From Thiomargarita sp. (GTDB lineage Bacteria; Pseudomonadota; Gammaproteobacteria; Beggiatoales; Beggiatoaceae), in contig DZAL01000001.1 of the NCBI GenBank assembly GCA_022729575.1, positions 86,755 through 150,754 on the forward strand: a stretch of DNA of 64,000 nucleotides, in the 5' to 3' direction. A model generated the notes under the pieces. The model made no database searches. It worked only from the letters and a program-made list of their open reading frames with translations, and had not been told where the DNA came from. This document shows positions 44,101-52,664 of this stretch, in pieces (positions within the stretch are counted from its first letter, which is position 1; every line of letters begins with the position of its first letter). A program made the position numbers and the translations under genes.

Positions 44101-44867
44101 AATAAGCGTGAAGAGGTGACAATTTCCGCCACTTCATCCTGGCCTTGATAATTAATCGTTTCCTCTACCACCTGACCTTGTGCCAGTAATTTTAATTGCG
44201 CATTGATTTGTAACAACGGAATCAACAATTGTCGCCCAAACCGGTTAATCAGTAAGAGAACCACCAGACCAATGACCAGCGTCATGGCGAGAATAGTAAT
44301 AGCGGCTGTTTGACGTGCCTGAACCGCGGTAGCACGCAATTGTGCCATCTGTTGCTGATGTTGTTGGAATTGTTGGCGGAGTACGTCTATCATGGTTTGG
44401 TAACGGGGACGCGCCTTTTGCAAAATCAGTTGCAGTGCATCCTCTTTAGTAAACTCCTGACTAAGTGCTAATACTTGTTGCGCCACTCGATAAAACTCTT
44501 GCCATTCCGTTTGAAAAGTGCGCACTAACTTGGGGTGAAATTCGCTATGGGCTTGGTCCAACTCATAAATCTCTTTAAGCTCCTTTTGTTGCTTGGGAAT
44601 TTGTATGGCTAATTGCTCAATCTCGGTGGCCAATTGTTGCATGGTGGGAACATCAGTGACATTGGTGTGTAACGCTAACCGTAACCAGAGGTCCCAGACC
44701 GAATTTTCTAATTCGTTGAGTTTAGAGATAGGAATCGCTTCATTTTCCACGAGGGACATCGAGAGACGTGCTACATAATGGGTGGTCCAAAAGCCGGCGC
44801 CACCCACTAGACTTAAACCGCTGAAAATGACGACGGCATTTAATAATAATTTGGTACGAATACGCAT
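41187..44867 (-). CDS. Large hybrid sensor histidine kinase
   Basis: A 1226-aa kinase. Order: TM1 (about 9-30), helical periplasmic domain, TM2 (about 195-215), HAMP and a second HAMP-like stretch, GAF (about 320-480), a long Q/E-rich coiled coil (485-570), HisKA with SHELRTPL, HATPase (NLLSNAFKF, GTGLGL), then three receiver domains. Receiver 1 has IILDVGLP and receiver 3 VLMDIMMPEMDGY; receiver 2 has IIIEVALK, so its phospho-acceptor Asp is missing. It lies 9 bp after a periplasmic binding-protein gene, which probably feeds it a ligand signal. The lack of a separate response-regulator gene fits the receivers fused to the kinase. Confidence 0.92.
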   Translation of the reverse strand: MRIRTKLLLNAVVIFSGLSLVGGAGFWTTHYVARLSMSLVENEAIPISKLNELENSVWDLWLRLALHTNVTDVPTMQQLATEIEQLAIQIPKQQKELKEIYELDQAHSEFHPKLVRTFQTEWQEFYRVAQQVLALSQEFTKEDALQLILQKARPRYQTMIDVLRQQFQQHQQQMAQLRATAVQARQTAAITILAMTLVIGLVVLLLINRFGRQLLIPLLQINAQLKLLAQGQVVEETINYQGQDEVAEIVTSSRLLNESIKSTIARATTIAAGDYTQEVTLLSAQDQLGRALANMTHQLREVTHKNELGDWLKTGQTQLHEQMSGDQTLVDLAHNIISFLTLYIEAQVGLFYWVNKDLSMAQEEIKLLASYAYTRRKNLGEEFAFSTGLVERAAREQNSVAITIDAGLGETVPRHLLVIPVLYENGVKGVIALGKDQAFTDMQQHFLNQVMPTIGIAVNSIEARSKMQVLLQQTQVQAAELQHQKTELQTQQVVLQTQTEELQSQAEELQSQTEELRHANEELEERSKAMERQQEEVRAKNTLLEKSQQILALKAQELERASKYKSEFLANMSHELRTPLNSMLILAQLLATNKAGNLDDKQVEYAQTIHSAGADLLTLINEILDLSKVEAGKVEIQLDAVSLSELLTAIEQKFRPLALEKKLTFSLTVAPNLPATITTDGQRLKQVINNLLSNAFKFTTQGEVRLTIDRAATTETVKLSTANNFLAIRVTDSGIGIPKDKQELVFEAFQQADGSTNRRYGGTGLGLTISRQLARLLGGDLHLASEDGQGSTFTCYLPETAVPTLASDDSVVMGSPAESEEETPVWPTILDDRDLLKPEHKSLLIIEDDRKFSKILMELARAKQFKCLIAEDGKTGLQVAEEYQPRAIILDVGLPQINGWSVMEKLKHNPKTRHIPVQFMSAVDRRQEAKQMGAIGYLVKPISVGQMNEAFARIEEFLAKTTKQVLVVLDQSYSQDEIVSLFSNNVLQLTMALTSNEALQQLQTITFDGIIIEVALKSPVGLPLLESLLQTERWTSVPVIIYAQRELTEAETVLLTSVKPTLTLAIAHSAGQLSALVTMLLAQRVGPPETATGAALTHDKEEVLRDKKVLVVDDDTRNTFALVTILEDKEMIPLTAKHGKEALETLTQHPEIDIVLMDIMMPEMDGYEAIRNIRAQPRFHKLPIIALTAKAMRGDKAKCIEAGANDYLSKPVDTDKLVSLMRVWLY

Positions 44868-44876
44868 GGCTAAAGG

Positions 44877-45896
44877 TTATTTCTCCTGAGTTTGAGCTTG
44901 CCGATAAAAGTGGTCGTTAATAAATGCCTTCAGGTTAACGTCTTCCAGAATGTTCGCCTGTTTGGAAATATCGACTATAGTTTGAAAATCTGCTACCACT
45001 GGGTTGAGATCGGCATAAGAAATGCGGTCGGTGGGATGTTGCAAACTATTGATAATCATCGTGGCGGAATGCGGTAAGGATTTTTTAGCGGTTAATTCGG
45101 CTACTTGGTGAGAACCTTTGGTTTTATCTTGTTCGATCCATTGGCCCGCACGAATCAAACTGGCTACCCATTCTTGGATGGCGGCGGGATATTTGGTGAG
45201 CACGTCACGTTTGACTATCACAATACATTCGACATGGTGCGGAATCAGGTCCTTGGTTAACACTAAAGTTTTTCCCACGCCGTCCAGTTGTGCTTTGCTA
45301 CCATACGGCTCGGCTACAATGAAGGCATCAATGCTACCTTGCTGCATAGCGGGTTGCATGTTAGGGGGAGCAATAACTTTGGTAATGACATCGGCTAACG
45401 ATAACCCGTGTTGACCTAAATAGTAGTTAAGTAGCGCGGTGTGGGTGGATTTTCTATACGGAATGGCAATGGCTTTGCCTTTTAAATCGATGGCGGTTTG
45501 AATTGGGAGGTCATGTTTCACCGTGATCGCAGAGCCTCCACGATGGGCTAACAAGATGGTTTGAATTGCTAGTCCCTGGTTGAATAAATCCATCGCTAAA
45601 GGTGATAAGATAAACGCGGCTTCCACCACGTTAGCTTTGATCGCACCTACCATTTCGTCCCAGGACTTGAACATTTTCGATTCGATGTGAATATGCTGAA
45701 AAGTCTCATTATCATGGACCTGAGAGACCAACAGCGGGAGATGATCGAGTACTGGGAGGTAACCAACTTTGAGGGTCATTTTGGCGGGCTGGGTGGACAC
45801 GGTGTTGGGGGTGTCCGCGGCCCAGGTTGGGAAACTACTGGTTAAACTGATTAAACCAAGTAGGAGATATTTTTTAATTGGGGTGGTCATTGTCAT
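44877..45896 (-). CDS. Periplasmic ABC-type substrate-binding protein (NMT1/TauA/SsuA-like)
   Basis: A 339-aa secreted protein. The signal peptide has a basic start (TPIKKYLLLGLISL) and probable cleavage after TWA. The mature part starts LKVGYLPVLDHLPLLVSQVH, followed by LKGKAIAIPYRKSTHTALL and FIVAEPYGSKAQ, typical of the nitrate/sulfonate/taurine-binding superfamily. No permease or ATPase gene is nearby. It is transcribed with the hybrid kinase, which suggests a sensory rather than transport role. Ligand unknown. Confidence 0.87.
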   Translation of the reverse strand: MTMTTPIKKYLLLGLISLTSSFPTWAADTPNTVSTQPAKMTLKVGYLPVLDHLPLLVSQVHDNETFQHIHIESKMFKSWDEMVGAIKANVVEAAFILSPLAMDLFNQGLAIQTILLAHRGGSAITVKHDLPIQTAIDLKGKAIAIPYRKSTHTALLNYYLGQHGLSLADVITKVIAPPNMQPAMQQGSIDAFIVAEPYGSKAQLDGVGKTLVLTKDLIPHHVECIVIVKRDVLTKYPAAIQEWVASLIRAGQWIEQDKTKGSHQVAELTAKKSLPHSATMIINSLQHPTDRISYADLNPVVADFQTIVDISKQANILEDVNLKAFINDHFYRQAQTQEK

Positions 45897-45928
45897 GTTC
45901 CTCGTTTTTAAACTAGATGGTTCACCAG

Positions 45929-45971
45929 ATTTGACAACTTTTTTAAAGTTGTCAAATCTTTTTTATGCTAC
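45929..45971. repeat. GATTTGACAACTTT palindrome with trailing T-run
   Basis: A single copy, AGATTTGACAACTTTTTTAA/AGTTGTCAAATCT, followed by six T. It resembles an intrinsic terminator in the plus direction, but no plus-strand gene precedes it. More likely a repeat in the promoter region of the minus-strand operon. Confidence 0.6.
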
Positions 45972-46039
45972 ACTAACCGCAAAACATTATCATCATACGT
46001 GATAATAGCGGGGTGTCAAATTTCATCGTTTGAGACTAA

Positions 46040-46142
46040 ACCTGGCAGGTGCTAAGTTTCCTAAACCTTTGAGGTTTAGGAAACTTTGAGCCTTGGTAAC
46101 TCATTGAATTTTAAGACCTCCACTAATTTGGAGGGACTACCA
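46040..46142. repeat. Mosaic repeat with TTTCCTAAACCT palindrome, copy 2
   Basis: Same blocks and order as 15215-15331: 'aaacctggcaggtgctaag', TTTCCTAAACCTTTGAGGTT, 'gagccttggtaactcattga', 'aagacctccac..tggagggactacca'. It is followed by a degenerate half of the 18-bp TIR (GGCTTAACTGAATAGCATTG, about 46162-46181). The whole 45897-46711 gap is repeats. Confidence 0.75.
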
Positions 46143-46479
46143 AGATTTGGGCGCCAACTCGGCTTAACTGAATAGCATTGGGTGATAGCAGGGTGTCAAA
46201 TTTCAGTCTGGTATTCGCAAATAACTATACCTGGTGTGCAACACCTTTGTCAATGTATGAATGGCCACTCACGGTCAGTACCTGACAGGTTGTAGCACAC
46301 ACAGGTCACAGGTCTGGTCTAATCTATAAGTTCAAGACCTGACCGAGTTTCAACACGGGCCTGGCAGTGGGCGCGTCGTGTACACACACGAATCGAACGG
46401 CCAAAACCGAGTTTGTCATTCTTTGAGTTTATCCCTCCGCACACGGAGTGACTCCCTCTCCGCGTGCAGAAAGGGTTCT

Positions 46480-46592
46480 TCTCGTTCCCACGCGCCGCCG
46501 GCGTGGGAATGCAGTCTGGACGCGCCAGCGTCCATTTCCCGCCACGCTGGCGCGTGGCCCACCACATTCCCACGCCGGCGCGTGAGAACGAA
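46480..46592. repeat. REP-like GC-rich palindrome, copy 3
   Basis: Intact member of the family: head TCGTTCCCACGCGCCGCCGG, core 'gacgcgccagcgtcc..cgctggcgcgtgg', tail CATTCCCACGCCGGCGCGTG and AGAACGA. Compare 2089-2175 and 24362-24463. A second inverted pair, 'ttctttgagtttatccctccgc', sits just upstream. Confidence 0.75.
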
Positions 46593-46674
46593 AAAAGTTC
46601 TCCGTAAAATCATCCCTAAGTTCTCCGTAAAATCCAGTAATAATTATTATATATAGTGTAGTGTAAAAAAACGC

Positions 46675-46703
46675 TTGACTTTTTCAGACTCCTTAATTAA
46701 CAT
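46675..46703 (+). promoter_or_regulatory. Possible promoter of the tetR-efflux operon
   Basis: TTGACT at 46675-46680 and TAACAT at 46698-46703 with a 17-bp spacer, ending 9 bp before the tetR ATG. The overlapping ATTAACATTCATTAAT is a partial palindrome that could be the TetR operator. Pattern match only. Confidence 0.35.
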
Positions 46704-46711
46704 TCATTAAT

Positions 46712-47335
46712 ATGAAAAAACCTAGTCTCACTCAACCAGTTGACACCAAGACGATTATTTTGAACGAAGCCGTCCGCCTATTTGCTAAACATGGCTATAG
46801 CGATGTCTCGATGCGCGATATTGCAGAAGCGGTAGGGATTCGGGCGCCCGCTTTATATAACCATTTTACTGATAAACAGAACTTATATCTAGCGGCAGTT
46901 TCCCAGGCCTTTGCGGAAAAAAACCAAGCCTTTTCCGAACTGTTTAGCAAAGGAGGTACGCCCGCACAGCAACTTGAAAAGTTCGTCTATTATTTATGCG
47001 AAAGTGTGGGTAATGACCCGGATTTCCGCAGACTCTTGCAACGGGAGGTTTTAGATGGCGACGAAGCCCGGTTGCGCGTCTTAGCCAAGAACGTGTTTGA
47101 AGAACAGTTCTTGACCATTACACGTCTGGCCAAGCAACTCGCCCCTACCTGTGATGCCCACATGCTAACCATCTCTATTGCGGGGTTGGTGCTGCATCAC
47201 TTTGAATTTGGACCGCTACGCCGCTTCTTTCCAGGGAGTCGCGCAGAACATGAAGACCCTAAGTATATCGCTAAACATGTCGTCAACCTATTATTTAACG
47301 GCCTCGATGGTCGTAACCACAAAAAGAGGAAGTAA
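46712..47335 (+). CDS. TetR-family transcriptional regulator
   Basis: A 207-aa repressor. The N-terminal DNA-binding domain is clear: LNEAVRLFAKHGYSDVSMRD, IAEAVGIRAPALYNHFTDK. The C-terminal ligand-binding region is helical. It is the first gene of the operon with an HlyD adaptor (5 bp downstream) and an RND pump, so it most likely represses the pump until a substrate binds. Confidence 0.92.
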   Translation: MKKPSLTQPVDTKTIILNEAVRLFAKHGYSDVSMRDIAEAVGIRAPALYNHFTDKQNLYLAAVSQAFAEKNQAFSELFSKGGTPAQQLEKFVYYLCESVGNDPDFRRLLQREVLDGDEARLRVLAKNVFEEQFLTITRLAKQLAPTCDAHMLTISIAGLVLHHFEFGPLRRFFPGSRAEHEDPKYIAKHVVNLLFNGLDGRNHKKRK

Positions 47336-47340
47336 CCTGT

Positions 47341-48441
47341 ATGTCGATCAAACCTATTTTACTATGTTGTCCCCTCTGGCTAGGTAGCAGTTTCGTCTGC
47401 GCCAGTCCAGCCAGTCCGCCAACTAAACCAGAAACCGTTCTCATTCAAGCCATTCCGATTACCGTCACCACCGCTACTGTCAGCACGTTGGAAGTGACGA
47501 TAACCGCTATGGGAGACTTGGAAAGTCCCGAAAAACCGATGATAGCCGCCGAAATCGCAGGAAGAATCCTCAACTTGACCGTTGATGAAGGCGACACCGT
47601 GGCCGAAGGACAAATCCTCGCAGAATTAGATACCGAAGCCTATCAAATTCAATTGGAACAAGCCAACGCAGAATTACAACGCTTAACGGCTTTGATAAGC
47701 AATCAGCAAGTGACTCTGAAACGTTTTCAAGACTTGCTGAAACAACGTTCCATCGCCCAAAGTGAACTCGATAAAGCGCAGACCGAGTTAGCCATTTCGC
47801 AAGCGCAAGTAGTGGGTGCCCAAGCCCGAATTAAAGAAGTTCGTTACTATCTGGCCAAATCCCAAATCGTCAATCCCGTGAATGGTGTCGTGCAACAACG
47901 TTTCGTTTCCAAAGGAGACTATGTCAAACCAGGCGACCGACTGTTCCAAATCGTGGTGACCGATAAACTCCGGGCACGTTTATTCTTGCCAGAAACCGTG
48001 GCGACCCAAGCCCGTCTCGATTTACCTGTGCGACTGTCTTTAGGACTCGTAGAAGGGACCGCAGAACCCACTATCACGGCGACGATTTCTCGTTTACGTC
48101 CCATGTTGGAACCTTCTAATCGGGCGTTAGAAGTGTTAGTTGACTTTTCCAATGACCAACACTGGAAACCCGGCTACAGTGCCAAAGGCGTGATTGTGCT
48201 AGAACAACATTCACACGCGGTGCTAGTGCCAGAAACCAGTATCGTCAGACGACCCGCCGGCGAAGTGGTTTATCTGATTAGCGATAACCACGCGAAACAA
48301 CGTGTCGTCCAAACTGGTTTGCGGAAAGGAGAGTTAATTGAAATTCTGACGGGTCTAAAAGCTGGGGAATCGATTGCGCTGGACGGTGCTGGTTTTTTAA
48401 GTGACGGCGCCTTAATTAATCTTAGAGGTAGCCAACCATGA
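47341..48441 (+). CDS. RND efflux periplasmic adaptor (HlyD/AcrA family)
   Basis: A 366-aa membrane-fusion protein: hydrophobic N terminus (LCCPLWLGSSFVCA), first lipoyl half IAGRILNLTVDEGDTVAEGQ, a coiled-coil hairpin (LERLTALISNQ... to AQARIKEVRYYL), second lipoyl half NGVVQQRFVSKGDYVKPGD, beta-barrel and membrane-proximal domains. Partner of the RND pump, with which it overlaps by 4 bp. An outer-membrane TolC gene is not in the window. Confidence 0.93.
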   Translation: MSIKPILLCCPLWLGSSFVCASPASPPTKPETVLIQAIPITVTTATVSTLEVTITAMGDLESPEKPMIAAEIAGRILNLTVDEGDTVAEGQILAELDTEAYQIQLEQANAELQRLTALISNQQVTLKRFQDLLKQRSIAQSELDKAQTELAISQAQVVGAQARIKEVRYYLAKSQIVNPVNGVVQQRFVSKGDYVKPGDRLFQIVVTDKLRARLFLPETVATQARLDLPVRLSLGLVEGTAEPTITATISRLRPMLEPSNRALEVLVDFSNDQHWKPGYSAKGVIVLEQHSHAVLVPETSIVRRPAGEVVYLISDNHAKQRVVQTGLRKGELIEILTGLKAGESIALDGAGFLSDGALINLRGSQP

Positions 48442-51400
48442 CTCTTCCTGAACTCTCCGTACATCGTCACGTCTTCGCCTACATGTTAAGTGGGGTCCTC
48501 ATCCTCTTTGGTGTGATTAGTTATCAACGGATTGGCGTGGACCGCTTCCCCGCTATGGAATTTCCTATCATTGCCGTTAGCACGGTGTTACCGGGGGCTA
48601 ACCCTAGCGTGGTGGATGCGGCGGTCACGAATATCATTGAAACCGCCGTCAATAGTGTGCCTGGCATCGAAAGCATTACTTCCAGTTCTCGTCCCAGTAT
48701 CTCGATGGTCGGCATTCAATTTGATTTGACCAAAAATCCCGACGTGGCCTTTAACGAAGTGCAAGCTAAAATCAATACCATCTTACAAAACTTACCTGAA
48801 GATGCCGAAACGCCGGTCGTCAGGAAAATGGAATTTGGCGCGGCCCCCATTATGTGGCTGACCTTACAAGGCGACCGCACTTTACAGCAACTCAATCAAT
48901 ATGCCCGTAACATCCTGAAAAAACGCTTGGAAACTATCGACGGTGTCGGTGGCGTGTTAATCGGCGGCGAACGGGAACGTACCATTCGGGTACACTTAAA
49001 CATTGAACGCATGACGACCTTGGGGATGACGGTGCGCGAAGTGGTCAGTGCTTTTCAACGGGAACACCTCAAATTGCCAGGCGGTTATTTGACGGGAGCA
49101 GACCGGGAGGATTTGTTGAAACTCGATTTGGAATTTCATCAAGTCCGTGACTTGGAACAATTGATTGTCACTTACCGCGGGAACTTACCGGTGCGTTTGC
49201 GTGAAATTGCCACGATTGAAGATGGTTTAGCCGAAGCCCGCCAGTTTGCCAGCTTCAATGGGAAACTAGCGGTCGGCGTAGGGATTGTCAAAATCAAAAA
49301 TGCCAATACGGTGGCCATTATTAACGAAGTGCAACGCCGCTTAGAAGCCGACATTTTGCCGCAATTACCACCCGGTTTAAAATTAAACGTGGCTTCCAAT
49401 AATGCGGACTATATTAAAGAAATTATTGCCGCTTTGGAAGAACATTTGGTGACCGGCACGTTACTGGCAGCCCTAGTCGTCTGGCTATTTCTCAAAAGTT
49501 TGCGTTCCACCCTGATTATCGCCACCGCCATTCCCATCTCCTTGTTAGGCGCGATTGCCGCCATTTATTTTGCCGGTCACACGTTTAACTTCATGACGTT
49601 GTTAGGATTATTATTGCTAATTGGTGTGGTCGTCGACGATGCTATTGTCGTCCTGGAAAATATCTTTCGGCATCGGGAGGAGAATCCGCAAGGAGACGTG
49701 ATAAAGGTGACGATTCAAGCGGCCAACGAAGTCGTGTTTGCCGTCTTAGCCGCCAGTTTCACCCTCGTTTCCATCTTTGCGGCGGTCATCTTTATCGGCG
49801 GTATCATTGGCCAATTTATTCGTCCCTTTGCCGTCGTCGTCACCTTAGGTGTCTTGGTCTCCCTTTTTGTCTCCGTCACGTTGACCCCCATGCTGTGTGC
49901 CCGTTACCTACGAGTGAGTCACCAACATGGTTTGCTCTATCGTTGGTTAGATTTCCCCTTTCGGCTGACCGAAGACCTCTATCGACTGCTATTACGCTTG
50001 GCCTTACGCTTTCGGTGGACGGTAGTTTTCTTAGCCATTGGCGTGGTCCTCAGCAGTGGTCACTTCTTTGGACAACTAGGTAAAGGATTTATGCCAGAGG
50101 AAGATGAAGGTCGCTTTTTAGTGGCGTTCAAAACGCCGTTAGGTTCGACGCTGGACTACACTCAAGGCCGGTTGCAAGAGATAGAACAGGTTCTCCAGAG
50201 GCATCCAGAGATTGCCGGTTATTTTAGCATCATCGGTTCTGCTAATGAAGGGCAAGTCTCTCAAGGCTCCTTGGTAGTTAACTTAGTGCCACGCACTCAG
50301 AGGACCCTCAAACAATATGAGTTTATTCCCAAATTGCGCCCAGAATTAGCCAAGATTCCTGGGGTCCAAACTTTTGTTACACCCGTTCCAGAAGTGGGGG
50401 GAGACCGTGGCGAACCTTTGCAATTTGTGTTACGTGGTCAAAATCTGTATGAAGTTGCCAGGTTAGCGAAACAACTGCAAACAGTTCTAGCCGCCCGACC
50501 AGAGATAGGCAACTTAGATACCGATTTACAACTGGACTTACCCGAAGTGTCTATGCACCTTGACCACGCTAAAGCCGAAGAGTTAGGATTATCGGCTTTG
50601 GAAGTGGCCCAAGCGTTACGAGTTTTGGTCGGCGGCTTGAAAATCGCCAAATACAATGACGACCCTGGCGATGGGGAACGTTACGATATTTACCTGAAAG
50701 CCGGTGACCAGACGTTTCTCCAGGTGGACGACTTAAAGAAGATTTACCTGCGGTCTTCCCAAGGTGCCATGGTACGTTTAGATACCATCGCCCAATTTCA
50801 AACGGGTTTGGGCGCGGCGACTATTACGCGGTATAATCTCCAATATGCCGCCACCTTTTTTGCCACGCCCGCCATTTCCGAAGGAGATGCGGCGGAGATT
50901 GTGAAACAAGAAGCGGCCAAGATGTTACCCAGCGGGTATCGTATAGAATTGATAGGTCGCGCCAAAGAATTTGGCAAGACCGTAGATTACTTAATCTTTG
51001 CGTTTGTGACGGGTCTCATTTTAGTCTATATGGTGTTAGCCAGCCAATTTAATTCGTTTATTCAACCTTTGATTATCATGGTAGCCCAACCGTTAGCCAT
51101 CATTGGCGGTGTCTTTGGACTCTGGTTGACCGGCCACTTTTTGAATATTTACTCCATGATTGGTCTAGTCCTCCTAGTCGGTTTGGTGGCCAAAAATTCC
51201 ATCTTGTTGATAGACTTGACCAATCAATACCGTGCCCAAGGCAAAGAGATTCGCGAAGCGTTGTTGGAAGCGTGTCCGGTTCGGATGCGACCCGTGTTAA
51301 TGACTTCCTTGACCATCATTCTCTCCCTACTACCTGCGGCAATGGGAATCGGTGCTGGGGCTGATACCAATGGACCATTAGCCGTTGCGGTGATTGGTGG

Positions 51401-51518
51401 CATGGTGAGTTCGACGTTATTGACCTTGGTGGTCGTGCCCGCGGTGTATTCGCTGGTAGAGAATACGATGTTGTATTTGACGGGGCAAAAGAAGATATTT
51501 CAGTTTCAGCGGGACTGA
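48438..51518 (+). CDS. RND efflux transporter, inner-membrane pump
   Basis: A 1026-aa proton-driven pump of the AcrB/MexB superfamily. TM1 is at about 13-33, porter domains follow, TM4 has FMTLLGLLLLIGVVVDDAIV with the paired Asp of the proton relay, and IIGQFIRPFAVVVTLGVLV lies further on. A second porter half and a TM cluster (MIGLVLLVGLVAKNSILLID) follow. Length and the 12-TM duplicated layout are normal. The N-terminal VHRHVFAYMLSGVLILFGVI suggests the HAE-1/multidrug-type rather than the metal-type subfamily. Substrate unknown. Confidence 0.94.
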   Translation: MTLPELSVHRHVFAYMLSGVLILFGVISYQRIGVDRFPAMEFPIIAVSTVLPGANPSVVDAAVTNIIETAVNSVPGIESITSSSRPSISMVGIQFDLTKNPDVAFNEVQAKINTILQNLPEDAETPVVRKMEFGAAPIMWLTLQGDRTLQQLNQYARNILKKRLETIDGVGGVLIGGERERTIRVHLNIERMTTLGMTVREVVSAFQREHLKLPGGYLTGADREDLLKLDLEFHQVRDLEQLIVTYRGNLPVRLREIATIEDGLAEARQFASFNGKLAVGVGIVKIKNANTVAIINEVQRRLEADILPQLPPGLKLNVASNNADYIKEIIAALEEHLVTGTLLAALVVWLFLKSLRSTLIIATAIPISLLGAIAAIYFAGHTFNFMTLLGLLLLIGVVVDDAIVVLENIFRHREENPQGDVIKVTIQAANEVVFAVLAASFTLVSIFAAVIFIGGIIGQFIRPFAVVVTLGVLVSLFVSVTLTPMLCARYLRVSHQHGLLYRWLDFPFRLTEDLYRLLLRLALRFRWTVVFLAIGVVLSSGHFFGQLGKGFMPEEDEGRFLVAFKTPLGSTLDYTQGRLQEIEQVLQRHPEIAGYFSIIGSANEGQVSQGSLVVNLVPRTQRTLKQYEFIPKLRPELAKIPGVQTFVTPVPEVGGDRGEPLQFVLRGQNLYEVARLAKQLQTVLAARPEIGNLDTDLQLDLPEVSMHLDHAKAEELGLSALEVAQALRVLVGGLKIAKYNDDPGDGERYDIYLKAGDQTFLQVDDLKKIYLRSSQGAMVRLDTIAQFQTGLGAATITRYNLQYAATFFATPAISEGDAAEIVKQEAAKMLPSGYRIELIGRAKEFGKTVDYLIFAFVTGLILVYMVLASQFNSFIQPLIIMVAQPLAIIGGVFGLWLTGHFLNIYSMIGLVLLVGLVAKNSILLIDLTNQYRAQGKEIREALLEACPVRMRPVLMTSLTIILSLLPAAMGIGAGADTNGPLAVAVIGGMVSSTLLTLVVVPAVYSLVENTMLYLTGQKKIFQFQRD

Positions 51519-51588
51519 AATTGGAGTGGCAGCTTTAGCCGGTGAAGTGCCAATTCTGCCGACTAAAGCCTCCAGTCCGGCTTGGTTT

Positions 51589-51623
51589 GTTCCATGTTCC
51601 ATGTTCCATGTTCCATGTTCCAT
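51589..51623. repeat. 7-bp tandem repeat (TTCCATG)n
   Basis: About five copies of TTCCATG between the RND gene and the antitoxin gene. Seven is not divisible by three, and the repeat lies in the 5' region of the TA module, so slippage would alter spacing only. Confidence 0.8.
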
Positions 51624-51645
51624 TAATTCAGGAGAACTATAAAAT

Positions 51646-52248
51646 ATGATTACTCTTCAAGAACGTTATCTCGTTGATGCCCAAGGCCAACGTCTGGGAG
51701 TCTTTTTAGAGATGGCCGATTATCAAAAAGTTCTGGAGGCTCTGGCCGAATTAGAGTCTTTCCACGAACCCCCTAAAATGGCTGAACCCAGACACTCGGT
51801 TAAGGAACTTCTGGAGTTGGCGTTGACCGAACGACGACCCACCACGTTCACGGTGGAACAACAAGTGTTTGTGGCGGTGGTGCTACGCGACCGAGTCGAG
51901 TTGATTGCACAACTCCAGCGTGCTTTGAGAGATTTTGGCGTGGATTTGCCACTTCCAGAAGAACCCGTGATGTGTTATGATGACCTTGAGGTAGCAGCCC
52001 GCAACACGGTCACCAAGGAGGTGAGCACGCAACCGACTTTAATCGATTTACTTGACCAGGTCGCCTCTCAGAAAGCAGTTAAATGGGTGAATTACCAGAA
52101 TCAACTGTTGCTAGTGGTAGGACCTCTGGAAGAGGAAGCCTTGCTGGAAGCGCTGGAGGACTGCATTGATAATGCGAATGCGGATGAGGCCTTGAAGGAG
52201 GAAGGGGCGATTCCTTGGGAACAAGTCAAACAACAACTGGGGTTATAA
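51646..52248 (+). CDS. Long antitoxin-like protein, 200 aa
   Basis: Both ends look like one small antitoxin: the start ERYLVDAQGQRLGVFLEMAD and the tail NADEALKEEGAIPWEQVKQQ. Between them lie about 120 extra residues with two more blocks of the same strand-strand-helix type (TTFTVEQQVFVAVVLRDRVE and VKWVNYQNQLLLVVGPLEEE). I infer internal triplication of the antitoxin N-domain. It precedes a RelE toxin by 3 bp. Shine-Dalgarno-like AGGAGA 11 nt before ATG 51646. Confidence 0.7.
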   Translation: MITLQERYLVDAQGQRLGVFLEMADYQKVLEALAELESFHEPPKMAEPRHSVKELLELALTERRPTTFTVEQQVFVAVVLRDRVELIAQLQRALRDFGVDLPLPEEPVMCYDDLEVAARNTVTKEVSTQPTLIDLLDQVASQKAVKWVNYQNQLLLVVGPLEEEALLEALEDCIDNANADEALKEEGAIPWEQVKQQLGL

Positions 52249-52251
52249 CTC

Positions 52252-52515
52252 ATGGCTTATCTTGTTGATTTTAAACCTCTGGCGCTGCGTCAAATTTCTA
52301 AACTGAATAATGATATTCAGAATCGGATTAGTTCCAAAATTGATGCGTTGGTTGACAGACCGCGTCCGAAGGGAGTTATCAAACTCCAAGGTTTTGAAAA
52401 CCGTTACCGTCTTCGGGTGGGCGATTACCGCGTCATTTATGAAATCCATGACAATGTGTTGTTGGTGTTAATCGTGGAAGTTGTGCATAGAAGTGGGGCT
52501 TATCGGAAGAAGTAA
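52252..52515 (+). CDS. RelE-type toxin
   Basis: An 87-aa RelE protein: YLVDFKPLALRQISKLNNDI, then VIKLQGFENRYRLRVGDYRV, IYEIHDNVLLVLIVEVVHRS. It matches RelE mRNA interferases in length and in the RYRLRVGDYRVIY core. Partner is the 200-aa antitoxin just upstream. Confidence 0.92.
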   Translation: MAYLVDFKPLALRQISKLNNDIQNRISSKIDALVDRPRPKGVIKLQGFENRYRLRVGDYRVIYEIHDNVLLVLIVEVVHRSGAYRKK

Positions 52516-52664
52516 AATGAAGATAAACGTGGGCCAACCAAAGGACGTTTGCCCACCCTGGCTGGAGCGCAATAAGAATTATTGCGCCTCTTGCACGCCC
52601 GACCAAACAGGCGCAGCAGTTAGTCCAGCCATTTCAAGGGATTAAATATTAAGAGCGATTCCAA

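Noticed and set aside
45929-45971. Intrinsic terminator
   Set aside because: A stem plus T-run is present, but no plus-strand gene precedes it and the stem is the common dispersed palindrome.
46319-46656. Overlapping 65-92 residue frames on both strands
   Set aside because: Same reason: they fall in copy 3 of the REP-like repeat.
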